Assembly: GCA_036897485.1 (NCBI GenBank)
Contig: JAYMTF010000168.1
Span: 1-47,721, forward strand
DNA length: 47,721 bases
Direction: 5' to 3'
Source of the DNA: Pelargonium nanum
Lineage: Eukaryota > Streptophyta > Magnoliopsida > Geraniales > Geraniaceae
Part shown: positions 24,245-34,540 of the stretch, piece after piece
Numbering within the stretch: the stretch's first letter is position 1
How the letters are laid out: every line of letters begins with the position of its first letter
Program-made: the position numbers and the translations under genes
Notes under the pieces: model-generated
Seen by the model: only the letters and a program-made list of their open reading frames with translations
Told to the model about the DNA's origin: nothing
Databases searched by the model: none

Positions 24245-24355
24245 CAAAAGGGGCTGTCCAGTACTTCAGAAAAATTGGACCTTGAGCTGAGATTGGGACC
24301 TGAGCCTAACAAGCCGGACTCGTCACAGCCAACCGGTACCAGGAAGTTCTTTTGA
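23849..24355 (+). CDS. TAC1-like SUPERMAN-type C2H2 zinc-finger repressor with EAR motif
   Basis: This single-exon gene encodes 168 aa. One C2H2 finger (Cys38, Cys41, His54, His58) carries QALGGH (49-54) within [20 protein letters not shown], the wording of the TAC1/LATE FLOWERING branch. The EAR motif LDLELRL is at 143-149, followed by a 19-residue tail. Low-complexity features are a QAQAQAQA run (24-31) and an 11-Asp run (122-132) encoded by a GAT microsatellite. It should be a nuclear transcriptional regulator. TAC1 of Arabidopsis induces telomerase in leaves, but the role here is only inferred from family. It is a paralogue of the gene at 20702, though the two share little outside finger and EAR. 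Confidence 0.92.
24210..24243 (+). repeat. GAT microsatellite encoding poly-Asp
   Basis: Eleven consecutive GAT triplets inside the second C2H2 gene code an uninterrupted Asp run. Uniform codon use indicates slippage expansion, so the length is probably polymorphic. Confidence 0.9.
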
Positions 24356-24405
24356 TCGTTATCTATCGTTTTCATATGCTATTTTCTCTCCCGTTTCTTC
24401 AATCA

Positions 24406-24528
24406 GGTAGCGTTTGGATTAAAAAAAATTGTTTAGAATGGAGATTTAGAATGAGAACAAGACTTTTCGGCCATGAAAATAGCTTGTTCTCATTCTCATT
24501 CCAATTTATTTTTAATCCAAACGCTACC
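24406..24528. mobile_element. Small foldback MITE downstream of the second C2H2 gene
   Basis: The left arm starts GGTAGCGTTTGGATTAAAAA and the right arm ends TTTTTAATCCAAACGCTACC, an almost perfect terminal inverted repeat. The interior also folds (GAATGAGAACAAG against CTTGTTCTCATTC), so most of the 123 bp forms one hairpin. It lies 51 bp after the stop codon, probably within the 3' UTR. The superfamily is uncertain because no clear target duplication is present. Confidence 0.8.
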
Positions 24529-24825
24529 TTAGTTTCTTGCTTTTTGCAACTCTTTCGTGATAAATAATGATGTTAATAATTCATGCATATATCTATCTTT
24601 TCGATGTTAATCACATGATGTAATAAAATGCTGCATCAGTTTTTCACTTGTTCATTTAACTTTCTAATCCAGTGTTCTTGATGTTCTAGTGATAGTTCTC
24701 TTTATTAGTAGATCAAAACATAAATTCAAATCCATAAACCAGTACATGATTCTTGCTAAAACACAAAAGCATAACATTATGATCATCAACAGAAACCAAG
24801 AAAATAGTTGCGATAACGTACCATC

Positions 24826-27072
24826 TCAGTCATCATCGATGTATATAGTTTCTTGCTTGAACAGGCCGCCAAACACGTTCTTCACATCAGCTTTTGGTTT
24901 TTCTTCCTTTTTCGGCTTCAAAGGAGGTTTCCGGGCAGATTGTTTACTGACCGCCTTCTGTGATGGCAGTTTCCGAGCCTTGGCCTGTCCCCTCACAGTG
25001 GCAAGCTGCACTTTCGGGATCTCAGCAGACTTCTGGACAGCAGTTGCAACTTGTGCGCTGAATTTGTCCCAAGACAATCCTGAGCCAATCTCTTTTGCTT
25101 TGTCCATTAGGCTTTCCATTGAAGCCCCTGCAGAAACCGCCTTCTCTTGAGCTTCTTCAGCTACACTCGAGGCCCGAGAGAGCTTTTTCGCTGCCTCTGC
25201 GGCTTCTTTTGTCTCTTCCTCAGCCTTGGCTTTCGCAGTTGCTTCTGCATTAGCTTTCCTCCTCCCATCCTCAGGAATGGCACTAAAAGCAATTCACATT
25301 ATTCAGTTTTAGCCTATCTCATTCCTAATTGGAAGTGCAAAAGAAGGCTCTCACTACAAGAATTGCGGCTTTTAGAGACGGCCAATAGTTGTCTCCTGTG
25401 TCAAAATCTGTCTCTTGTAAGACGATTAAGTTGTCTAACAAAAGTTTGTAGCCTATGATCTATCTTAGGAGACAACCAAGCCCGAACTATCATCCGAGTT
25501 AAAAAGTCCAAACTAACTTGGGATAGGATTTGAATTAAGTCGTCTCTCATGTCCAAAATCCGTCTCCTATAAGGCGATTAAGCTGTCTCCCAAAAGTTTG
25601 TAGCCTATGACCTATCTTAGAAGACAGCCAAACCTAAACTATCTACCGTGTGAGTTAAAAAGTCCAAACTAGACTTAAGAGAGGGTCTGAATTAAGACGT
25701 CTCCTATAGCCATCTTTCTTGTAGTGAATTCAATCTCATTTTCTTTTTCCTTCTCCAAAAGTATAAAATAAACGGTCAATGCATTATACGTAAGCTAGAA
25801 AATCAAAAACCTTCCATTTGTGAAGGAAAATTACCTAAAAAGCTCATCAACAGACATCAACGGGGCTGATGGATTCGTAAAAACCTCCACAACCTAATTA
25901 ACAAAATAACCAAATTAGCGCTCAAGAAACTAAAGAACACGACACAAACACCAATTTTTGGGATTCAGAACGCATGTATCGTACCTTGTTTTCCGCTACA
26001 TCAGTGTTTGAGAAAACATCTGCCACCAGATACGCTATTTGTGACTTGGCAACCTTTTGTTCAAATGCAAGAACAGAAACAAAATGTGATCATATCCAAT
26101 GAGCTAACAGGAAAAAAAAAACAAAGTATTTGCAATGACAACAGATATAATTGCATACATTACATTACTTTGTAGTCGTTGTCACTGGCGCTTCCCTCAG
26201 CGGACACAACCACATTATAAGATCTCTCCGGGGAAAAATCCTCCGTCAAGCTCGTCTTGATGAGCGTATAGTTAACATCAGTTTTGACTCCCTCCCCCAA
26301 CAACTCAGCCACTGTCAATTCAGCCCGCGACAGGAGGTTGTTGAAGAACATTGAGATTCCATCCAGCACATTGTAAGTGGACGCAAGGCCGGCGTTCCCG
26401 TCATAGACTATGGCCACGTGGTCAACTCCGGCGAGCTGGGCTGCTTGCACCACAAGCAAAGCATCCGAAGCAGTGACCTCTTTGTCCGGACCATATTCTG
26501 CGCGCCCAATCGTCACAACCACCTTGCTAGCATTCCCAATTGCTTTGGCTATCAGCTCCGCATCTTCGAATGTGGATTCCACAGCATTGAGACGCTTCGA
26601 TTCTTGATTCGATATGATCTGCATTACAACAAAATCAGTACATCAAACAATGAATTTATGAATTGTTGTAAGATACTAAATTACTGACCTTGTACTTGGA
26701 GGCAAGAAGAGCTAGGTCTTGAGCTGCATCAAGATCAGGGACACCGGCCCGGACGCTAAACCCTTGGCGGAGCAAGGTCTGAGCAATGCGGATTCCGGTC
26801 AGGCCGGTGGCTCCGGCGACGAACACTGTCCCGGGGTCTTTGCGCCGCTGGGGGGAGCCGAACGATAGACCTTGAGAAGGATTGGGAACAACAGGAATCA
26901 AGGATTTGACATCAGATAACTTTCCAAAATTGAAACGGAAAGGAGTGGAATTGGGAGCTTCGTCTCCTTCCTTTTTGGCAAATACAGTGAATCTTGGAGT
27001 GAGCCTGCAATGGGTTGTTGTGGTGGTTAACAACATGAGTGAATTGGAGCTGAAGGTGATAGCCGGAGCCAT
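24826..27072 (-). CDS. PTAC16: Plastid transcriptionally active chromosome protein 16 (pTAC16)
   Basis: Exons in transcription order are 27072-26689, 26618-26169, 26053-25985, 25893-25835 and 25282-24826, all with GT-AG introns and consistent phase, giving 472 aa. The N-terminus is Ser/Thr-rich and looks like a chloroplast transit peptide (about 1-32). An NAD(P)-binding Rossmann motif, VFVAGATGLTG, follows (83-93). The C-terminal third is Ala/Glu/Lys-rich, probably coiled (AKAKAEEETKEAAEAAEKL), then a basic KKEEKPK tail. pTAC16 is known from plastid nucleoid/pTAC preparations and thylakoid membranes; its enzymatic role is not established. Intron 4 (25283-25834) contains a CACTA-type element. 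A CT-rich run at about 27096-27110 lies in the probable 5' UTR. Confidence 0.93.
25352..25726. mobile_element. Non-autonomous CACTA (En/Spm-type) element in pTAC16 intron 4
   Basis: It begins CACTACAAGAATTGCGG and ends CTTTCTTGTAGTG, a CACTA terminus in inverted orientation. Length is 375 bp. The interior is a dimer: blocks around 25420 and 25572 sharing GTTTGTAGCCTATGA and AGTTAAAAAGTCCAAACTA recur at an offset of about 152 bp. No transposase coding and no clear 3-bp target duplication. Confidence 0.8.
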
Positions 27073-28649
27073 AGAAACAGAGCAACCTCCAAGCTCTCTC
27101 TCTCTCTCTACTGATCAGTCACTGTTTGTTTCATTGCTTGAACCAAGAAAAGAGAAACTTTAGCTAGCGGTGGCGGTTGTAATATTATCTGGATGGAGAA
27201 GGGAGAGGGATAGCGAATGGGATTGAGCCACGTAGGCAATGTTTATCTACTAAAGGAAGTGTTTGGACACCAGACGTTTTGTTTCGACACCTCATTCATA
27301 CATTTACACTACTCTTTTGGCAACTGTACGTGGCACACATTAGATCTTTTGAGATCTTTTTGAATGGCTAAAATTGGTGACAACAGCAACCAGATCTGCA
27401 ATTCGAGCTTGTGCAAGACACATTTACGAACCCACATTTAACATGGTAACCAAATGGGTCATGTCGTATACACGACCTAATATTATTTGCACGATACAAC
27501 CAACACTTGTATGAGCAGCACAAACCATGCACAATATATTCCAGCAGATTACTGGAGAGAGAAATAGAGTTCAATATAAGGTTTTCAAAGAACAAGTATA
27601 AGAGATGAAACTAAACAAGTGTGCATCTTCTCCGGCAAACACATTAACTTCCTTCAAAAACGTTTCAAGGAAACAACATAAAACAACAGCCGTAGCTTCG
27701 AGAGAGGGGAAGAACAAGAAAATCCAAAGCATATAGGTGAGATGCTATATTGTGTCGTACATATATCAGCATTTCTCGCAAAGGCAAAACCGAATAACTC
27801 ATGAAGTTTAAACAAATAAACAAATAATTGGTCAAGTCCATCATATGGAACTCATAAGTTGAAAATGCATGCATCAACATCGAGATGATGCCATCAAATT
27901 CACAACAGCGGATATCAACATTAGGTCAGGATGAATCTGATAACTAGATCATCATGAAGAAATTTTGGAAAACGAAATCCCGAAACAACTCCCATGCTGT
28001 CAACCACACACAAGAAGTTAAGTACAGTGAGAAGCCAACCAAGTACATGCAAGATTCACCCAACAGTCACTTGAATTCTTAAAGAGCCTATAAAAGAATG
28101 AAAATACGTCACCTGAGTTGATGCTCAAAATGATGATCGGCACACATGGTCTCTGCTCAACAAGTCATCTATAGTTGGCAATATATTCATCTATAGATTG
28201 ATCAGAAAGCTGATTTAGTATCAACCTCGTATTAGTCAAAACCTATTTATATTTCTATCCTACTCAAAACATCACTAAAGTGTTCAGTACACAATTTTCA
28301 TCAAACAGCAACAATGAGCGAAAAGGTATCAGAAAACAAGCGAAACAAATTCACATCCATTTCAGTAAAAATCAAATGGAACAGAAACAACATATTCCCC
28401 ACCAAGGGAAGACAACCATTACCAGAAAATCTTAGCAGCAAGGTCTGCATAAAGTTGCACTCAAGAGAACAGCTCAGGAAATCCTCATTTTCCATTTCAG
28501 CTGCCAGCAATAAACACAGACTACATTAAACAAGTACCAAAATCCAAATATAGAAACAATCATTTAAAAACATAATGATTCCTAGAAATAATGTTAAAAG
28601 TAATTAAAACGATAGAAGGGCATCTTAATGTTCCAAGGTAGCAACATAT
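27073..28649. other. pTAC16 promoter side and SRRM1-like 3' UTR
   Basis: The left part holds the pTAC16 leader and promoter. The right part, from roughly 28000, is probably 3' UTR of the SRRM1-like gene. Words such as CACGACCTAATATTATTTGCACG near 27470 resemble decayed hAT-like repeat. Open frames here (27368-27595, 27665-27880, 28301-28510) show no family resemblance. Confidence 0.5.
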
Positions 28650-31600
28650 CTAGTGACTCATGCCCTTCTTTGCTTTCAGCGTTTCAAGAGCCTTCTCCCG
28701 TAACTCGATCTCGAGCCTTTTCTGATCAGTTACTTTCTCAGTCTCTTCATCATCACTTTGATGAAGCTCCCTCCTTGCATCATGGTCACCATCTGAAGAA
28801 TAGTCATCACTTTGATTCTTTGATTTCTGCTTCTCTGCACGCCTTTCTTCCTTTCTCCGATGTTGCTCCTCTCGCCGCCTGCGCTTTTCCTCCTTCCTCA
28901 ATTTCCTTTCCTCTTTCTTCCTCCTTTTGGCCTCCTTCCTGTCCTCAATTTCAGAATCATCACTATAGTCATCTGAAGCATCTTCATCTCTCTTAGATCT
29001 CCTGTGCTTTCTTTTTTCCTTATTTTTAACTATGTGCCTACCACTTTCCTCAGAACCAGAATCAAAGGCACCACCCAGGTCATTATGATCACGTTTTTCG
29101 ACAGACATCAGCCCAGATTGTGATTTACGACAGTCATCACTTTGCTTGATATTATTAGGACGAGAATGACTTTTCTCGTCAAATTTCTGGCCATCTCCAC
29201 CCACCGCTGGTGACTTGTCATGTTCAGGAAGTTCTTGATGACCCTTCCTCAAAGAAGAATTCTCACTGTTAGGAAAGTGTGACACTATCAGACCTGTGTG
29301 CAGGGATATAATGCATGGAATCGATCAAAATAAGCCTGGCAAAATGCTCGATGACAGAAGGTATACCTCTTCATTTCCTGATCTTTCTTTTTCAATTCCA
29401 TCCTATTGGGGTGGTTCCGGGAATCTTTAGCCTGGTTAACCGATAATCTTTCAGGAGTCTTTTCTTTCACGCAATGATCCCTTACAGTATAATCTTTTTG
29501 CTTACCACCGGAGGGTGACTGCACTGGCCTTTTCTCTGATGACTTGAATTTATTATACACATCATCCCTGCAGAATTATAGATAAATAAACAATATCACC
29601 AATGAAAAGTAAACAAATGAACATTCTAATGAAGCCACCAATATAAGTATCACAAGATTTTCAATCCAATTCCAGAATTCCTACCTGGAATGATGCTTAT
29701 CTTTTTCCTCAACAGTTATTTCTCGACTGTCATATAGTTTCTCTTCTCTGGGTTTACGCGGAGGACTAGATCTTTGATCCCTTGTTAGCCTCACAGGACT
29801 CTCGTATGGGCTAGACAATCATTGAAGGGACCAGAAGTGAACAGTGGAGTAAAACATTCAACAAAAAGATAAAATCAAAATATATGAGGTATTTGTATCT
29901 TTCTCATTATTCATTAATGAAGAAGAAATATGAGATTATACCTCTTATTATCACTAGCACTCCTTCCATCTAACACATCAGGGGACTTCTCTGAAGAATT
30001 TGACAAAACTTTCATTTCAATACGGGGATCATTCTGAACCTTCAAATCTCTCTGTGGTGACCTCAAAGAAATAGAGGGCCGACATTCCACGGGAGACAGT
30101 TTTCCATGGGTCCTACAATAAAGTATCATACACCATTCAGTCCACAAAGTACCCAATGCTAATAGATTAAAAATCAAGAACCTATTAAATGAAACAAGAT
30201 CTGCTCCAATGATGTATTTGCCATAGTATTGTCCACAGCACCTCTAGTTTCATAATGATGATCAGAAAACAACTACCACTCAAAATCTTTTTTACCTTGC
30301 AATACAAGGTAGTATAACCAAAATCCAGGAAATTAAATATCAACAAAAAGAAGAGGTAAGAATATAACAACCAACAAACTGAGCTTCCTCATACCTGTTT
30401 CTTCCTCTAGGAGATTCCACAGAAGATCTCTTTTTGACCGGTGAAGGGGACCTACTCCTATTTGGAGATGAGGAACTCTGTTGATCAGGGGAGAAGGACC
30501 TATTCCGAAAAGTTGGTGATCTTCGACGGCCAGGAGAGGGGGATCTGTGTCGTTGCATTGGTGATGGAGACCTACGTCGAGGTGTTGATGAAGATCTTCG
30601 ATATCGCCGTTGTAAAGGTGAAGGGGATCTATGCCTTGCAGTGAAAGGGGATTTGCGCCTCACAGGTGAAGGAGACCTACGTCTCATGGGAGAAGGAAAT
30701 CTACGTCTCACAGGTGAAGGAGATCTACGCCACAAAGGTGAAGGGGATCTCTGTCTCACGAAACGGTATCTACGCCTCATAGGTGAAGGGGATCTACGTC
30801 GCATAGGTGACGGTGACCTATAAGGTCTGCGTCGCACAGGAGAATGTAATCTACGTCGCACAGGAGTTGGTGATCTACGGCGAGAGCGTGATACAGATCG
30901 TCGCCTAGAATAAGGTGCTCTCTTACCTGAGGGAGAAGGGGATCCTCGTGAATGCCTTCCTCGAGGTGTAAAAGAACGTCTTTTCGAGTGGTTTACTCGT
31001 TCAGAAGAAATGGACCGTCCTCGGGCTTTTGGGGATTTGGACACACTCCTTGACTTATGCCTGCCACTAAAAAATTGTTTTAATTGGGTTAAGTGATATA
31101 ATCTTAAAAAATAAAATTGTAATTACCAAACAGAATACACTACACATGCAATCCCTCGCCCAATATTACACACATAATATAACACTCAAAAACCAAAATA
31201 AAGTGCATGACAGCATATCTACTATTTCAGCTGGTTAGAAAAAGATGCATACTCTGAGTAACTTCTGGAATTAGAATACGATTTGCTCATTGATCTAGAT
31301 GGTGACTGGCTGCACAAAAGAAAAGAAAAGAAAAGGTTCATAAACAAATCATATAATTGCCCGTTGCATTCCAATAAAATATATCACACACTTAGCCATA
31401 CAACAATCAGAATAACTACCAAGGCAGAGAAGAATGGGGAGATCTAGAAACCTGTTGGTGATTAATGTAGTATCAATCTCCATGTTACAAAAATAGGTGG
31501 TGTATTTTAAATTTGGAACTTAATCTTGCAAAGATGAATTCCATGCACCCAAAATGTCACTCACAGTAAGAAAATGCAACCCAACCTTCAATTCATCCAA

Positions 31601-33907
31601 GTCATCATTGGAGAAAATTCTTCGAATACGTTCCTAAGAGAAGTGTAAACATATCCAAAATTTTATGACAAATTTTCCATGTAAGACATAGGCAAATTAT
31701 GTTTCTTTATTTTGAAATAAACATGTAATTGGTAAGGATAACCATTTCTATCTATCTACATACACACACATGCATCCAAATACACACACATATAAACATT
31801 CATATACATACCAACTAGAAATTATATTTGTTCTGGAAATATAGCACATGGTAGATGTATGACCTGATTCCACTAAATTTAACACAATTTAAACTGAGCT
31901 AGAAGAATACAGTAGATTGTTGTGAACCTGATAAGATGGGGGTACAATAGTGCTTCAACTAATTAAAAAACTGAAAATAATTTTCAAGTTCTATGCATCT
32001 GGCATTCACAGTGACAATCAACCAAACAACTAAAGGAAAAATGGAACTGTACGACTCCAACCACAATGTATTTTTAGTTACTCCTGCCCACATTTTCTAA
32101 CCACTTCATCACCAAACTCTACACATTATCTAGAAAAACAAGTGTCCATCTATGCAGAGACAGGGATGACTGCCCACATTGTAAATCCAATATTTAGCAT
32201 GGATAATTGCCACATTATTACCACACTAGTGCAAAGAAGAAATAAATCAATGACAAGCTGGATAGCCGAATAGTTTCCAATTCCACACCTGTTCCTTCCT
32301 CTCGTGCCATTCTTCCCATTTGTTCCCTTCTCACCCTCGGGATGGAAACCCGAAATCCTCGACATGCCATTCTTTGAGGTCAGATTTAAAGCAGCACCAG
32401 TGGCCTTCGCCTCTGCACCGCCGTCCTACAGTAGTTTGAGGTAAAGGACATGAACCCAAATAAATGCAGAAGCTAGCTGAACGTCATGAAAAACACGAAT
32501 TGAAGTTAAAACGAAAAACTCTATTGCAGAGAATCTATATCCGTCATGAATACATTAGTATTACCATTTTCAGTTTTTCTTGCTCAATACTTTCTTTCTC
32601 CCTCTTCTTCTGAATTTCATTTGCTATGCGATCTGCCTCTGCCTGCAATGATTGTATGATAAATTGTTAATATGAAGCCAGTAAGTGAGCTGACTATGAC
32701 CTAAAGCCCAACTGTAAAAGAAATCAACCATTTTCGCCCTAGTTTCCTCTTCTTTAGCATCCAGTATTTGTTGAGGAACACCACTTGCATTCGTTTGTGC
32801 GCTTAGAAGAAGTGTCCAAAGCTCCTTCATAAACTTTCCCGTATTCTTCTCCATGAATCCAGTAAGCGATATCTGAACCTCCTTACCGTTCACTGCCTGC
32901 CATCAGAAGAAACAGAATGTGCAAATTACATAATGCAATGTGGTAAAAGTTAAAACCCATGACTCTTGTAGCAATAAACTGTAAGCTAACATACAGACAC
33001 TGAAACATTTAATCACCTTCCCATCTAGGAGACCATAAATAAAGTTAATAAGAACTTCATCTTCGAAACCAAGAAGCTCGGTAGCCCTATTAGCAATCCA
33101 TGGTCGCATCACATCCATCTTCACTTTAGAGATGTCCACCTGCAAAACATGATTTAGGAACTTGTAAAATAAAATAAAAATATGACAAATCCAAACTAAT
33201 TATTCACAATGTGATACTCCCTTCGTCCCAAAATAAGTGTCATGTTTCTCGCATTTGTTGTCTCAAAATAAGTGTCCTCTTTCCTTTTTATAGCAAAAAG
33301 TTAGTTATGCATGAATTACCAATAGTATCCCTATAATAAGTTAGTTAGTATCATTTATGTTTGTTACAACATTTGTCTATGGGGATACAAAAGGAAATGT
33401 ACCCTTATATTTTCTCAAAATGGAAGGTATATTTTATTGTCTTCATTACTTTCCACTTTCCAGGAATATTTTCTAAATGTTTTCATTAGCGACCCCAAGT
33501 CAAGTGAGTTTCATAATTCATGTCTATCCCAACAATACTGGAGCATATACAAACTACCAAACAATTAACTAAATTCCTCAAACACACATTACCGCAACCA
33601 AATTCATTTGACCTAATAACGGAAAAGAAAAATGACCTATGATTTCAACACAATAATGAATAATGAGAACGAACCAGATGCTCCAATTCGGAAGCAAATT
33701 TCTGTGATTTTAGGAGCTTGGCCTTCTTGTTGGAGAACCGAGTGTCCTGGTCGGCCGAGGTACCCTAACCAGATAGAATCAATACCGAGTGCCAACAAAA
33801 TCAATGATTTTTAACGGTTAAAAAATCAGGAAATGGATCAATTAATAATTTAACCACTAATTTAAAAGTACTCGATAAGAACTTACTCGAAAGAATCCGC
33901 CAGACAT
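28650..33907 (-). CDS. SRRM1/SRm160-like PWI-domain splicing coactivator
   Basis: Twelve exons in transcription order: 33907-33887, 33764-33675, 33139-33017, 32896-32729, 32642-32565, 32425-32289, 31309-31253, 31066-30395, 30112-29942, 29810-29685, 29567-29367 and 29265-28650. They join in frame to 819 aa. The start MSGGFFR followed by GTSADQDTRFSNKKAKLLK is characteristic of plant SRm160-like proteins. The PWI domain (about 28-115) includes PWI at 50-52 and the conserved GFEDEVLINFIYGLLDGK. Exon 8 codes a dense RS region of repeated RRRSPSP units (about 225-448). The C-terminus is a charged KEERKLRKEEKRRRREEQ helix. The last acceptor is chosen at ACAG|TGAG because earlier AGs break the frame. 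The family helps bridge exon-definition complexes in nuclear speckles; that role is by homology. Confidence 0.92.
30640..30830 (-). repeat. Degenerate tandem repeats encoding RRRSPSP units
   Basis: Imperfect units of about 24-30 nt (core AGGTGAAGGGGATCTACG on the plus strand) run through exon 8 of the SRRM1-like gene and encode the RS-domain repeats. Confidence 0.8.
33215..33429. mobile_element. Stowaway-like MITE in intron 2 of the SRRM1-like gene
   Basis: The left end TA-CTCCCTTCGTCCCAAAAT is a clean Stowaway terminus. The right end CTCAAAATGGAAGG-TA is a decayed inverse. The body is about 211 bp. A second internal copy of the subterminal AAAATAAGTGTC word is at about 33274. Confidence 0.75.
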
Positions 33908-34540
33908 CTTCTAGGGTTTATGAAAGAACGCTGAGAAAAATTGCAGCGAATGATGAGAGGAGAGAGTTTGGTAGTACTGTTGAAATTTATGCAATGTATC
34001 AATGGTGGAATCGAGTATCTTGCCAGCCCAATAGAGAGGGATTGGAGTGGACAAATCTTTATCTCTTTCTCTTCTCTGCAACCAAGAGAGTTCGATGATG
34101 CTGAGGTTGTGTACTCTGCGATTTGGGGTTTCGAGAGATGTGAGCGCCAGCACCGACTACTGAGCGAGTCGAGTGAACTCGTTTCACTTTCAGCTCCCCT
34201 CCACTTTTACTCTTTTACCCTCCGAGTTGATGCGAGCCAGATTCTTCTTCAGTATAATGGTCACGTGACTTCCGCATGAATAAAAGTAAAATCAGGAAAA
34301 TATTACATTTTGGTTCACAAATATCAATTTTGTTTCAATTTGGTCTTTTAATTATTTATATTGTTTCAATTTGGTCTCTTTTTTTGAAATTAATAAATAA
34401 TTTATCCAGTGAAAAGTCGAGGTCAAACAAAGAGAAGCAGAGTATAGACCACAAAAACAAGCAGCCAAAAAGCAGAGGATAAATAAAGCGGGAAGTATCA
34501 ACTGCCAGAGTGATTTTCACTGATCAGTAAACAAGCTCCA
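33908..34540. promoter_or_regulatory. Divergent promoter region between SRRM1-like and sugar transporter genes
   Basis: The start codons of the two divergent genes are 633 bp apart, so 5' UTRs and both promoters must fit here. I see no other gene. The open frames in it show no family resemblance. A bidirectional promoter is possible but not shown. Confidence 0.5.

Noticed and set aside
29282-29298. Earlier acceptors (CACACAG, GATAG) for the last exon of the SRRM1-like gene
   Set aside because: Both lead to a stop within a few codons. ACAG|TGAG at 29266/29265 follows a pyrimidine-rich stretch and keeps the frame into the conserved charged tail.
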